From GCA-003244245 sp036521655 (GTDB lineage: Bacteria > Actinomycetota > Actinomycetes > Mycobacteriales > Pseudonocardiaceae): DNA of 19,057 bases. Shown here piece after piece: positions 1 to 5,414 of the stretch. A program made the position numbers and the translations under genes. The notes under the pieces were generated by a model. The model was given only the letters and a program-made list of their open reading frames with translations, was not told where the DNA came from and made no database searches. Within the stretch, counting starts at the first letter, position 1. Each line of letters starts with the position of its first letter. The stretch is from the NCBI GenBank assembly GCA_036521655.1, contig DATDHI010000441.1, forward strand, positions 1-19,057, written 5' to 3'.

Positions 1-294
1 CGCGACGGCCCACCCCCTCGAACACCTGCGGGCTCAGGAACGATCCGTGTCCCTGACTTGCCGCCCCTGCCGTACGAACGGGTGGCGGTGTCTCCGTGGT
101 CGTGCTCTCGCGGCGCTGCGGCGATGACGGCCGCGGATCTGGCGAACCGCCCTCATTGGGGATCCCGGCGCCGATGAGGACGCGCGACACGCCGGACGGC
201 GATCAGGCACCCAGACATTGTCACGGATTTGCCACCGGCACCCGTGCACGTCGCTTTCAGCCGATGCCAGCCGAGCACGCGAGAGAAGTGCCCG
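1..294. other. Stretch without a recognisable gene
   Basis: No open reading frame here resembles a protein I know; the frames that are open read as arginine- and proline-rich shadow translation on both strands. It lies downstream of the minus-strand tRNA-Tyr. The only point of note is GTCGTGCTCTCG at 99-110, a 12-base match to the core of the tandem repeat at 3183-3221 in the opposite orientation. A gene may start left of the window, but nothing here shows it. Confidence 0.5.
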
Positions 295-314
295 GACCGG
301 CGTTTCCGCTGGTC
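295..314 (-). terminator. Hairpin, possible terminator of tRNA-Tyr
   Basis: Read on the minus strand, GACCAGCG and CGCCGGTC pair around a GAAA tetraloop, giving an 8-position stem with one A-C mismatch. It starts 18 bases after the CCA end of tRNA-Tyr, a plausible place for the primary transcript to end. No strong T tract follows, only CACTTCTCTC a few bases on, so intrinsic termination is uncertain. The hairpin is seen in the sequence; the role is inferred. Confidence 0.35.
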
Positions 315-332
315 ATGGGCCTTTTGCGCAGG

Positions 333-416
333 TGGTGGCAGGTGAAGGATTCGAACCTTCGAAGCTTTCGCGACGGATTTACAGTCCGCTCCCATTGGCC
401 GCTCGGGCAACCCGCC
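333..416 (-). tRNA. tRNA-Tyr, anticodon GTA
   Basis: The minus strand folds as a type II tRNA. The acceptor stem is GGCGGGT paired with ACCTGCC (one G-U pair), followed by discriminator A and an encoded CCA at 335-333. The anticodon loop CTGTAAA gives anticodon GTA, so it reads UAC and UAU tyrosine codons. The T arm is GAAGG-TTCGAAT-CCTTC and there is a long variable arm, as expected for bacterial tRNA-Tyr. The length is 84 bases with CCA. It diverges from yajQ, with 109 bases between them. The anticodon stem starts with a G-U pair, which is not disruptive. Confidence 0.95.
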
Positions 417-525
417 TGAGGCCGGGAGTGCTCCGGCCGTGGATCACGATACACAGCGGGCAGCGGCAGGACGGAGCGGGTCCGGCGGGTAAGGTCGACA
501 CCGACTGAAGCGGGAGGAGGCTACG
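417..525. promoter_or_regulatory. Divergent control region of tRNA-Tyr and yajQ
   Basis: This 109-base gap must hold the tRNA-Tyr promoter (leftward) and the yajQ promoter (rightward). On the minus strand TATCGT (near 447) could be a -10 box roughly 30 bases before the mature tRNA, but no good -35 is seen. On the plus strand TAAGGT at 490-495 fits a loose TANNNT -10 for yajQ, also without a clear -35. A small bulged hairpin (421-437) abuts the tRNA 5' end. The yajQ ribosome binding site AGGAGG is at 515-520. Only the ribosome binding site is strong. Confidence 0.35.
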
Positions 526-1017
526 GTGGCGGATCCGTCATTCGACGTGGTCAGCAAGGTCGACCGGCAGGAAGCGGACAACGCGCTGAACCAGGCGGCC
601 AAGGAGCTCTCGACGCGGTTCGACTTCCGAGGTACCGGGGCGAAAGTCACCCGGGCCGGTGACGAGGCGATGACGATCGAAGCCGAGACCGAGGAACGTT
701 GCCGCGCCGCGATCGACGTGGTGCAGAGCAAGCTGGTGAGACGGGGTATCTCGCTGAAGTCCTTCGAGGTGGACGAGCCCGCCCTCTCCGGCAAGGTGTA
801 CCGGGCCAGTGGGCGCATCCTGCAGGGCATCAGCCAGGACAAGGCCAAGGATATCGCCAAGGCCGTGCGGGACGAGAAGCTCAAGGGCGTCCAGGCGCAG
901 ATCCAAGGCGATCAGCTTCGTGTCTCGGGCAAGAAGAAGGACGACCTGCAGGCCGTCATCGCCCTGTTGAAGAGCCGCGACTTCGGCGTCGCCCTGCAGT
1001 TCACCAACTACCGATGA
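526..1017 (+). CDS. yajQ: YajQ-family nucleotide-binding protein
   Basis: A 163-residue protein of the YajQ (UPF0234) family. It matches the family across its length: N-terminal SFDVVSKVDRQE, then STRFDFRG, the KLVRRGISLKSF segment near residue 70, then GKVYR and IKSRDF-like C-terminal parts (here LKSRDFGVALQFTNYR). Known members have two ferredoxin-like domains and bind RNA or nucleotides; a Xanthomonas member binds cyclic di-GMP. The precise role in actinobacteria is not established. The GTG start at 526 has a strong AGGAGG five bases upstream, and the family N-terminus begins at this point. It is monocistronic in appearance, divergent from tRNA-Tyr and followed by a 247-base gap. No cofactor is evident from sequence, so ligand specificity is open. 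Confidence 0.93.
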   Translation: MADPSFDVVSKVDRQEADNALNQAAKELSTRFDFRGTGAKVTRAGDEAMTIEAETEERCRAAIDVVQSKLVRRGISLKSFEVDEPALSGKVYRASGRILQGISQDKAKDIAKAVRDEKLKGVQAQIQGDQLRVSGKKKDDLQAVIALLKSRDFGVALQFTNYR

Positions 1018-1142
1018 TTTTCGCCGCCCATAACGCTCTGGCCAGCGTCGGAGCGTCGGCCGGTGCGCCCAGGTAGACGTACGGCACTACCCGGCGCATC
1101 GTTCGTAAGTGATCGAAGGCGTCCGGCAAGTACCCGACATAC

Positions 1143-1162
1143 ATGATGGGCGGTCCCGTCAT
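1143..1162 (+). terminator. Hairpin between yajQ and rfbA
   Basis: ATGATGGG and CCCGTCAT pair around a CGGT loop, an 8-pair stem with one T-G wobble, followed by ATATTT. It lies 125 bases after the yajQ stop and ahead of the rfbA leader. It could end yajQ transcription or sit in the rfbA promoter region. The T tract is weak, so the call is tentative. Confidence 0.3.
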
Positions 1163-1205
1163 ATTTGCAGGTGCACCCTGGCGTAGGGTCCGCCGCGAGA
1201 GGTCC

Positions 1206-1224
1206 CGGGTACACATCGGGTACA
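1206..1224 (+). repeat. CGGGTACA direct repeat, candidate operator
   Basis: CGGGTACA occurs at 1206-1213 and again at 1217-1224, an 11-base period close to one helical turn. An inverted copy of the 7-base core, GTACCCG, lies at 1130-1136. The spacing suits a DNA-binding protein that contacts one face of the helix ahead of the leader ORF and rfbA. No regulator gene is next to it, so the function is inferred from geometry alone. Confidence 0.3.
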
Positions 1225-1264
1225 AACGGGCGATAACCACCACTAGCTGACGGCAAGGACGAGC

Positions 1265-1342
1265 ATGGTCTGCACAGCTCAAACGCGGGCGGATGAGCCC
1301 TGGTCGCTGCTGGTCACCACGCACTTCACCAACCATCGGTGA
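1265..1342 (+). CDS. 25-codon leader ORF coupled to rfbA
   Basis: ATG at 1265 follows AAGGA (1255-1259) by five bases and opens a 25-residue frame that begins MVCTAQTRAD and ends FTNHR. Its TGA (1340-1342) overlaps the rfbA GTG start (1339-1341) as GTGA. rfbA has no visible Shine-Dalgarno sequence of its own, so ribosomes finishing this short ORF could restart on rfbA. The peptide has no run of one codon as in classical attenuators, no signal peptide and no homology I recognise. It may act through its translation rather than its product. The frame, ribosome binding site and overlap are seen; coupling is inferred. Confidence 0.55.
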   Translation: MVCTAQTRADEPWSLLVTTHFTNHR

Positions 1343-2211
1343 AGGGGATCGTTCTCGCTGGTGGCAGTGGTACTCGGCTGCATCCGGTCACCCAGGCGAT
1401 CTCCAAGCAACTGCTGCCGGTGTACGACAAGCCGATGGTGTACTACCCGCTCTCGGTGCTCATGCTGGCCGGGATCCGGGAGATTCTGATCATCTCTACC
1501 CCGTTGGATCTACCGCTGTTCCGCCGCCTGCTCAATGACGGCAGCGCGCTCGGGCTACGGCTGAGCTATGCCGAGCAGGCCCAGCCCAACGGCCTGGCGG
1601 AGGCCTTCGTGATCGGCGCGGACTTCATCGGGGACGACCCGGTCGCCCTGGTGCTGGGCGACAACATCTTCTACGGCCCCGGTTTCTCCCGCATGCTCCA
1701 GCAGTGCGTGGCCACAGTGGACGGTTGTGTGCTGTTCGGGTATCCGGTCAAGGACCCGCAACGCTACGGGGTCGGCGAGGTCGACGCCACGGGCACGCTG
1801 ATCTCCATCGAGGAGAAACCGGCAGCGCCCCGCTCGAACAAGGCGATCACTGGGTTGTATCTCTACGACAATGACGTCGTGACGGTCGCTCGCTCGCTGC
1901 GCCCTTCGGCGCGGGGTGAGCTGGAGATCACCGACGTGAACGCGCACTACGTGCGGCAGGGTCGCGCGACGCTGATCGACCTGGGCCGCGGGTTCGCCTG
2001 GCTGGACACCGGGACACACGAGTCGCTGCTCGAGGCGGGCCAGTTCGTCCAGGTGCTCGAGCACCGCCAGGGGGTACGGATCGCCTGCCTGGAGGAGATC
2101 GCCCTGCGCATGGATTACATCGACGCCCAGGCATGCCACGCGCTGGGTAAGGCGCTGGCGAAGTCCGGCTACGGGCAGTACGTCATGGATGTCGCCCGTT
2201 CCGCGCCCTGA
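1339..2211 (+). CDS. rfbA: Glucose-1-phosphate thymidylyltransferase
   Basis: A 290-residue cytosolic nucleotidyltransferase that joins dTTP and glucose-1-phosphate into dTDP-glucose plus pyrophosphate, the first step towards dTDP-rhamnose and other deoxysugars. It shows the full family signature: MKGIVLAGGSGTRLHP with the nucleotide-binding GGSGTRL (8-14), SKQLLPVYDKP (22-32), QPNGLAEA (82-89), GDNIFYG (107-113) with the metal-binding Asp108, EEKP (158-161), and WLDTGTHESLLEA. The length is normal for RmlA/RfbA. The GTG start gives exactly the canonical N-terminus and is the only in-frame start available. It lacks its own ribosome binding site and overlaps the preceding 25-codon ORF. No rmlB, rmlC or rmlD lies beside it, so the remaining pathway genes are elsewhere. 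It converges on htpX with 15 bases between stops. Confidence 0.95.
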   Translation: MKGIVLAGGSGTRLHPVTQAISKQLLPVYDKPMVYYPLSVLMLAGIREILIISTPLDLPLFRRLLNDGSALGLRLSYAEQAQPNGLAEAFVIGADFIGDDPVALVLGDNIFYGPGFSRMLQQCVATVDGCVLFGYPVKDPQRYGVGEVDATGTLISIEEKPAAPRSNKAITGLYLYDNDVVTVARSLRPSARGELEITDVNAHYVRQGRATLIDLGRGFAWLDTGTHESLLEAGQFVQVLEHRQGVRIACLEEIALRMDYIDAQACHALGKALAKSGYGQYVMDVARSAP

Positions 2212-2233
2212 CGCCGCTGCAGTGTGTCAGGGC
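2205..2233. terminator. Stem-loop across the rfbA/htpX stop codons
   Basis: GCCCTGAC (2205-2212) pairs perfectly with GTCAGGGC (2226-2233), and two further pairs (one wobble) extend the stem inward, leaving a loop of about nine bases. The rfbA TGA lies in the left arm and the htpX stop (TCA on the plus strand) lies in the right arm. Such symmetry would act on both convergent transcripts. There is no T tract on either side, so it is a bidirectional terminator or mRNA 3'-end stabiliser rather than a textbook intrinsic terminator. Confidence 0.5.
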
Positions 2234-3093
2234 AGCTGGCGCCGAGCCATCTCCTCGAGGCGGTGAACCCGGTCAGCGATCGGCGGGTGCGTGGAGAACC
2301 ACCGCGCTGCGCCTTCTCCCGGCTGGAACGGGTTGGCGATCATGAGGTGGGACTGCGCTGCCACCGCGGGCTCGGGGCGTAGCGGCGCCGCCCGGGTGCC
2401 GTACTCCAGCTTGCGCAGCGCGCTGGCCAGGGCCAGCGGATCCCCGGTGAGCTCCGAACCGGAGGCGTCGGCCTGGTACTCCCGCGACCGGCTCACCGCC
2501 AGCTGCACGATCCCGGCCGCGATCGGACCCAGCAGCGAGATGAGGATCAGCGCGATCGGGTTTGGGCGATTGTCGTCACCACCGCCGAAGAACCCGGCGA
2601 ACATCGCCAGGTGCGACAGAGCCGTCACCATGGCAGCCAGGGCCCCTGCCACGGAAGAGATGAGGATATCCCGGTTATAGACATGTGACAGCTCATGGCC
2701 GAGCACCCCGCGCAGTTCGCGCTCATTGAGCAATTCGAGGATCCCCACCGTGCAGCACACCGCAGCATGGCGCGGGTTGCGCCCGGTGGCAAAGGCGTTG
2801 GGCGCTTGGGTCGGGCTGACGTACAGCCGCGGCATCGGCTGGCGCGCGTCGGTGGCCAGCTCCCGCACGATCCGATACATCATGGGCTGCTCGGGCTCGG
2901 ACACCGGTCTCGCGTGCATCGCACGCAACGCCAGCTTGTCGGAGTTGAAATAGGCGTAGGCGTTCATACCCACCGCGAGAACCAGCGCGATGAGCACCCC
3001 ACCGCGGCCGAAGATCGATCCGATCAACACGACCAGCGCCGACAGGCTTCCCAGCAGCAGCGCCGTCTTGAGCCCGTTGACGTGCTTGTGCAC
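2227..3093 (-). CDS. htpX: HtpX-like membrane zinc metalloprotease
   Basis: A 288-residue M48B-family protease that cleaves misfolded membrane proteins. Two hydrophobic segments (about 10-27 and 31-48) open the protein; the zinc motif HELSH is at 133-137 with the third ligand Glu205 in SREYQADA; further hydrophobic segments lie at about 144-170 and 178-200; the C-terminal FSTHPPIADRVHRLEEM is the usual family ending. The frame stays open far upstream, but that part is low-complexity GC-rich translation. GTG at 3093 gives MHKHVNGLKTALLLG, the usual actinobacterial N-terminus, with GGAGAGG ten bases upstream. A TTG three codons earlier would sit too close to that site. An inverted repeat upstream (3119-3152) may be an operator. 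It stands alone, convergent with rfbA. Confidence 0.93.
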   Translation of the reverse strand: MHKHVNGLKTALLLGSLSALVVLIGSIFGRGGVLIALVLAVGMNAYAYFNSDKLALRAMHARPVSEPEQPMMYRIVRELATDARQPMPRLYVSPTQAPNAFATGRNPRHAAVCCTVGILELLNERELRGVLGHELSHVYNRDILISSVAGALAAMVTALSHLAMFAGFFGGGDDNRPNPIALILISLLGPIAAGIVQLAVSRSREYQADASGSELTGDPLALASALRKLEYGTRAAPLRPEPAVAAQSHLMIANPFQPGEGAARWFSTHPPIADRVHRLEEMARRQLP

Positions 3094-3118
3094 CGCGGTC
3101 AACCCTCTCCGGTCTTTC

Positions 3119-3152
3119 GCACCCCGTTCAGTGCAACGCATCCGCGGGGTGC
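3119..3152. promoter_or_regulatory. Inverted repeat upstream of htpX
   Basis: GCACCCCG (3119-3126) and CGGGGTGC (3145-3152) are perfect 8-base inverted arms separated by 18 bases, placed 26 to 59 bases upstream of the htpX start. The position suits a repressor or activator site for htpX, a gene that is stress-controlled in many bacteria. It does not match the CIRCE or HAIR heat-shock elements. It could also form a hairpin at the 3' end of ddaH readthrough RNA. Confidence 0.35.
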
Positions 3153-3182
3153 AGGGTTCCCCACCCCGCCAGGGCGCACCGG

Positions 3183-3221
3183 GCACGAGAGCACGACACA
3201 CCGTGCACGAGAGCACGACAC
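3183..3221. repeat. Two-copy tandem repeat, 22-base period
   Basis: GCACGAGAGCACGACAC occurs at 3183-3199 and 3205-3221, identical over 17 bases with a 5-base spacer. It lies between ddaH and htpX, outside any gene. The inner 12 bases (CGAGAGCACGAC) also appear reverse-complemented at 99-110. Two copies are too few for a CRISPR array. It may belong to a dispersed intergenic repeat family of this genome, which the window alone cannot show. Confidence 0.6.
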
Positions 3222-3224
3222 GCC

Positions 3225-3257
3225 GGGGGGTGGGGGGAGGGAGGGGGGAGGGAGGGG
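3225..3257 (+). other. G-quadruplex motif just after the ddaH stop
   Basis: Six G runs of 6, 6, 3, 6, 3 and 4 bases follow each other with single-base spacers (T, A, A, A, A) on the plus strand. This satisfies the G3+N1-7 quadruplex rule many times over, and one-base loops favour very stable parallel quadruplexes. It touches the ddaH TAA stop (3258-3260). The G-rich strand is the template for ddaH, and the ddaH RNA would carry a C-rich, G-poor 3' tail. Blocking RNA polymerase, or Rho loading on the C-rich RNA, could separate ddaH from htpX; both roles are inferred. Confidence 0.7.
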
Positions 3258-4106
3258 TTAGGCGCGGAGTTCTAGGGTGCAGCATTTGGGGCCGCCGCCG
3301 GAGCGGCGAAGCTCGGAGACGTCGACGAAGACAGGCTCGAAGCCGCGGACGGCCAGCGCGCGTCCCAGCTCCACCGCCTCCAGAGGCAGCACCACCGAGC
3401 GGCCGTCGGACACGCCGTTGAGCCCGAAACACGCCGCGTCCGCCGCACTCGCGATCACCGCGTCGGGGAACAGCCGCTCCAGCACCCGGCACGATCCCGG
3501 CGAGAACGCTCCCGGGTAGTAGGCGATCAGCGGGTCGGACGGCGAGTTGTCCAGTACCAGCAGGCAGGTGTCGAGGTGGTAGTAGTACGGGTCCACCAGC
3601 CGCAGCGAGATCACCGGCACTCCGAGTACCTCCTGCGCCTCGAGATGCGCCGCCGGCTCGGTGCGGAAGCCCGTACCGGCCAGCAGGAGGCTGCCGGTCC
3701 AGGCCATATCACCCTCGCCCTCGTTGATCGCGCTGGGCATCACCATGTCGGGGACACCGTGCGCGACGAACCAGCGCCGGTAGTGCTCAGCCTCGGCGGC
3801 CCGCTCCTTGTCCCGGAACCGGGCGCCCAGCACCGCACCACCGATCACCATGGCGGCGTTGGCCGCGAACACCATGTCCGGCAGGCCCGGCTCAGGGTCG
3901 ATCAGCTCCACGGTGTGCCCGAGCGCGCGATAGGTGTCGGCCAGCGCGGTCCACTGCGCCATCGCCCGGGCAGCGTCCACCGGTTGGCTGGGGTCCATCC
4001 AGGGGTTGATCGTGTAGCTCACCGTGAAGTACCGCGGCGGGCACATCAGGTACCGGCGCGCAGTGCCGAAGCGCAGTGACCTCGCTGACCGCAGGGCAGA
4101 AGACAT
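3258..4106 (-). CDS. ddaH: Dimethylargininase/amidinotransferase-family hydrolase
   Basis: A 282-residue protein of the guanidino-group-modifying superfamily (DDAH, arginine deiminase, amidinotransferase). The probable reaction is hydrolysis of methylated arginine or a related guanidine, releasing citrulline or ornithine-type products. Visible landmarks from ATG 4106 are MCPPRYFTVSYTINPWM (21-37), PDMVFAANAAMV (76-87), the acidic EGEGD (129-133), His177 in YYYHLDTC, and the C-terminal Cys275 in GGPKCCTLEL, consistent with the Cys/His/acidic triad. The arrangement, divergent from an AsnC-type regulator, is like Rv2323c/Rv2324 of Mycobacterium tuberculosis, where rocD genes adjoin; no rocD is present here. 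The frame could start at 4160, but the shorter start fits a leaderless promoter just upstream and avoids reading through it. True substrate is unproven. Confidence 0.82.
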   Translation of the reverse strand: MSSALRSARSLRFGTARRYLMCPPRYFTVSYTINPWMDPSQPVDAARAMAQWTALADTYRALGHTVELIDPEPGLPDMVFAANAAMVIGGAVLGARFRDKERAAEAEHYRRWFVAHGVPDMVMPSAINEGEGDMAWTGSLLLAGTGFRTEPAAHLEAQEVLGVPVISLRLVDPYYYHLDTCLLVLDNSPSDPLIAYYPGAFSPGSCRVLERLFPDAVIASAADAACFGLNGVSDGRSVVLPLEAVELGRALAVRGFEPVFVDVSELRRSGGGPKCCTLELRA

Positions 4107-4180
4107 GAAGTGATGGTATGGAGCATTCCATTTAAAGCTCAATGTCGCTTCGTTGCCCATCGACTAGCAGAATGTTGCGT
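4107..4180. promoter_or_regulatory. Divergent ddaH/AsnC promoter with palindrome
   Basis: On the minus strand TTGAGC (4142-4137) and CATACC (4120-4115) are 16 bases apart and look like -35 and -10 boxes; the -10 ends eight bases before the ddaH ATG at 4106, so the mRNA would begin at or next to the start codon. That agrees with the lack of a Shine-Dalgarno site. ATGGAGCATTCCAT (4118-4131) is an imperfect palindrome lying between the two boxes, an ideal place for the divergent AsnC-type regulator to bind. No clear box is seen for the regulator's own promoter. Confidence 0.5.
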
Positions 4181-4624
4181 ATGGACTCTCTGGATCAGCA
4201 GATCGTGGCGCGGCTGGTCGCCAACGCCCGCTCCAGCTACTCGGACATCGGGAACATCGTGGGGCTCTCCGCTCCCGCCGTCAAGCGCAGGGTGGACAAG
4301 CTGCTCGACACCGGCGTGCTGCGCGGCTTCACTGCAGTGGTCGACCCAGGGGCGCTCGGCTGGGGTACCGAGGCTTTCGTCGAGGTGCGCTGCCGGGGCA
4401 ACGTGGCCCCCAACCAGCTCAAGGCCGGCCTGCTGCCACTGCCCGAGGTGGTGGCGGCCTACACCGTGTCCGGCGCCGCTGATGCGATAGTGCACCTGCG
4501 TGCCAGCGGCATCGCGCACCTGGAAACCGTGCTGGAACGGATGCGCGCCATCTCCTTCGTGGACGGGACCATCTCCGCCGTGGTGCTCTCCACGCTGCTG
4601 GAGCGCGGGCCAGCCCCATCGTGA
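4181..4624 (+). CDS. AsnC/Lrp-family transcriptional regulator
   Basis: A 147-residue DNA-binding protein. MDSLDQQIVARLVANAR begins the typical AsnC helix-turn-helix domain, with the helix-turn-helix at about 20-42 (SYSDIGNIVGLSAPAVKRRVDKL), a linker near GVLRGFTAVVDP, then the RAM ligand-binding alpha-beta domain from about 62 to 143. Members form octamers and respond to amino acids. The frame also has starts at 4142 and 4172; I prefer 4181 because family members begin right before LDxxI, and the 4142 start would lie in the ddaH promoter. No ribosome binding site precedes it, so it may be leaderless. Divergence from ddaH suggests it controls ddaH and itself in response to arginine or a related compound. 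The crotonase gene follows on the same strand after 40 bases. Confidence 0.9.
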   Translation: MDSLDQQIVARLVANARSSYSDIGNIVGLSAPAVKRRVDKLLDTGVLRGFTAVVDPGALGWGTEAFVEVRCRGNVAPNQLKAGLLPLPEVVAAYTVSGAADAIVHLRASGIAHLETVLERMRAISFVDGTISAVVLSTLLERGPAPS

Positions 4625-4660
4625 GTGGCGTTGAGTGCTGGAACACTGTTACACACTCAC
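4621..4660 (+). promoter_or_regulatory. Nested inverted repeats before the crotonase gene
   Basis: Outer arms GTGAGTG (4621-4627) and CACTCAC (4654-4660) enclose inner arms AGTG (4634-4637) and CACT (4644-4647), with six unpaired bases on each side between the two stems. The element fills the gap between the regulator stop and the crotonase ATG and overlaps the TGA stop. It could be an operator, an RNA hairpin that limits readthrough, or a structure shading the downstream start. Confidence 0.4.
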
Positions 4661-4664
4661 GACT

Positions 4665-5414
4665 ATGGACGTGCTCGTGGAACGACGGGGCGCCGTCGCT
4701 GTGCTGACGGTGTCCGATCCGGCTCGCCGCAATGCCCTGACCCTCGAACTGTCCGATCGGCTGGTCCAAGCTATCGCTGCCTGCCACAGCGACGAGTCGG
4801 TGCATGCCATCGTGATCACCGGCACCCCGCCGGCATTCTGCGCCGGGGGCGACCTGGGCGCCCTCGCCGCCGTGGGTGCCTCGGGCTCAGCCGCCGACTT
4901 GCACCGCATCTACGACGGCTTCCTCGCCGTCGCGAACGCCTCCTTGCCCACCATCGCCGCCGTCAACGGGCCCGCGGTGGGTGCTGGGCTCAACCTGGCG
5001 CTGGCCTGCGACCTGCGGCTGGCCGGCCCCGGCGGGTGGTTCGATGCGCGCTTCCTGCAGCTGGGCATCCATCCCGGGGGAGGCATGACGTGGCTGGTGC
5101 AACGTGCGGTCGGTCCCCAGACCGCCGCAGCGATGACGCTGTTCGGTGAACCGCTGGATGCCCACGAGGCGGTGCGCACCGGGCTCGCATACCAGTTGAT
5201 CAACGTCGACGCCGAGCCCCGCTCGCCAGCCGCGCACGAGGCTGTAGTCGCCGCTGCGGTGGATCTCGCGCGCCGAGTCGCTGCAGCTCCCCGCGACCTC
5301 GTGATCGCCACCAAGAAAGCTCTCCGCGCCACCGCCGCAATGCCCCGACACGCCGACGCAGTCACGTACGAAACCGCCCCCCAGCTAGCCTCGCTCCGCT
5401 CCCTCACCCAGTAA
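4665..5414 (+). CDS. Crotonase-fold protein lacking catalytic glutamates
   Basis: A 249-residue member of the enoyl-CoA hydratase/isomerase superfamily. The oxyanion-hole segments are present: FCAGGDLGAL (58-67) and AAVNGPAVGAGLNLALACD (98-116). The two positions that hold the hydratase glutamates in the classic enzyme (Glu144 and Glu164 of rat mitochondrial hydratase) align to Phe130 in FDARFLQLGIHPGGG and Ala156 in TAAAMTLFG. Hydration of enoyl-CoA is therefore unlikely, while CoA-ester binding should be kept. EchA6 of M. tuberculosis is a known non-hydratase crotonase, so a binding or other CoA chemistry role is possible. I chose ATG 4665 because it gives the usual MxVLVERRGAVAVLTV start; GTG 4635 is an alternative. 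No clear ribosome binding site is seen. It may be cotranscribed with the AsnC regulator and converges on the polyprenyl synthase. Confidence 0.88.
   Translation: MDVLVERRGAVAVLTVSDPARRNALTLELSDRLVQAIAACHSDESVHAIVITGTPPAFCAGGDLGALAAVGASGSAADLHRIYDGFLAVANASLPTIAAVNGPAVGAGLNLALACDLRLAGPGGWFDARFLQLGIHPGGGMTWLVQRAVGPQTAAAMTLFGEPLDAHEAVRTGLAYQLINVDAEPRSPAAHEAVVAAAVDLARRVAAAPRDLVIATKKALRATAAMPRHADAVTYETAPQLASLRSLTQ

Noticed and set aside
333..416. tRNA-Tyr as an integration site of a mobile element
   Set aside because: No integrase gene and no duplicate of the tRNA 3' end found in the window; the left flank is too short to exclude an element starting further left.
96..508. Plus- and minus-strand ORFs of 65-107 codons over the tRNA-Tyr gene
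   Set aside because: They read across the tRNA gene, are Arg/Pro-rich, lack ribosome binding sites and resemble no family.
1165..1189. Promoter TTGCAG/TAGGGT for rfbA
   Set aside because: Both boxes look reasonable but the spacer is only 13 bases, too short for a normal sigma-70-type promoter.
3183..3221. CRISPR array
   Set aside because: Only two 17-base units with a 5-base spacer and no cas genes nearby.
2227..3492. HtpX as a 421-residue protein from an upstream start
   Set aside because: The added N-terminal 133 residues are repetitive Gly/Arg/Pro translation of the G-quadruplex and repeat region and overlap ddaH; GTG 3093 gives the normal family N-terminus with a ribosome binding site.
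4142..4180. AsnC regulator starting at ATG 4142
   Set aside because: It would add a 13-residue non-family extension and overlap the proposed ddaH -35 box; ATG 4181 gives the usual MxxLDxxI start.
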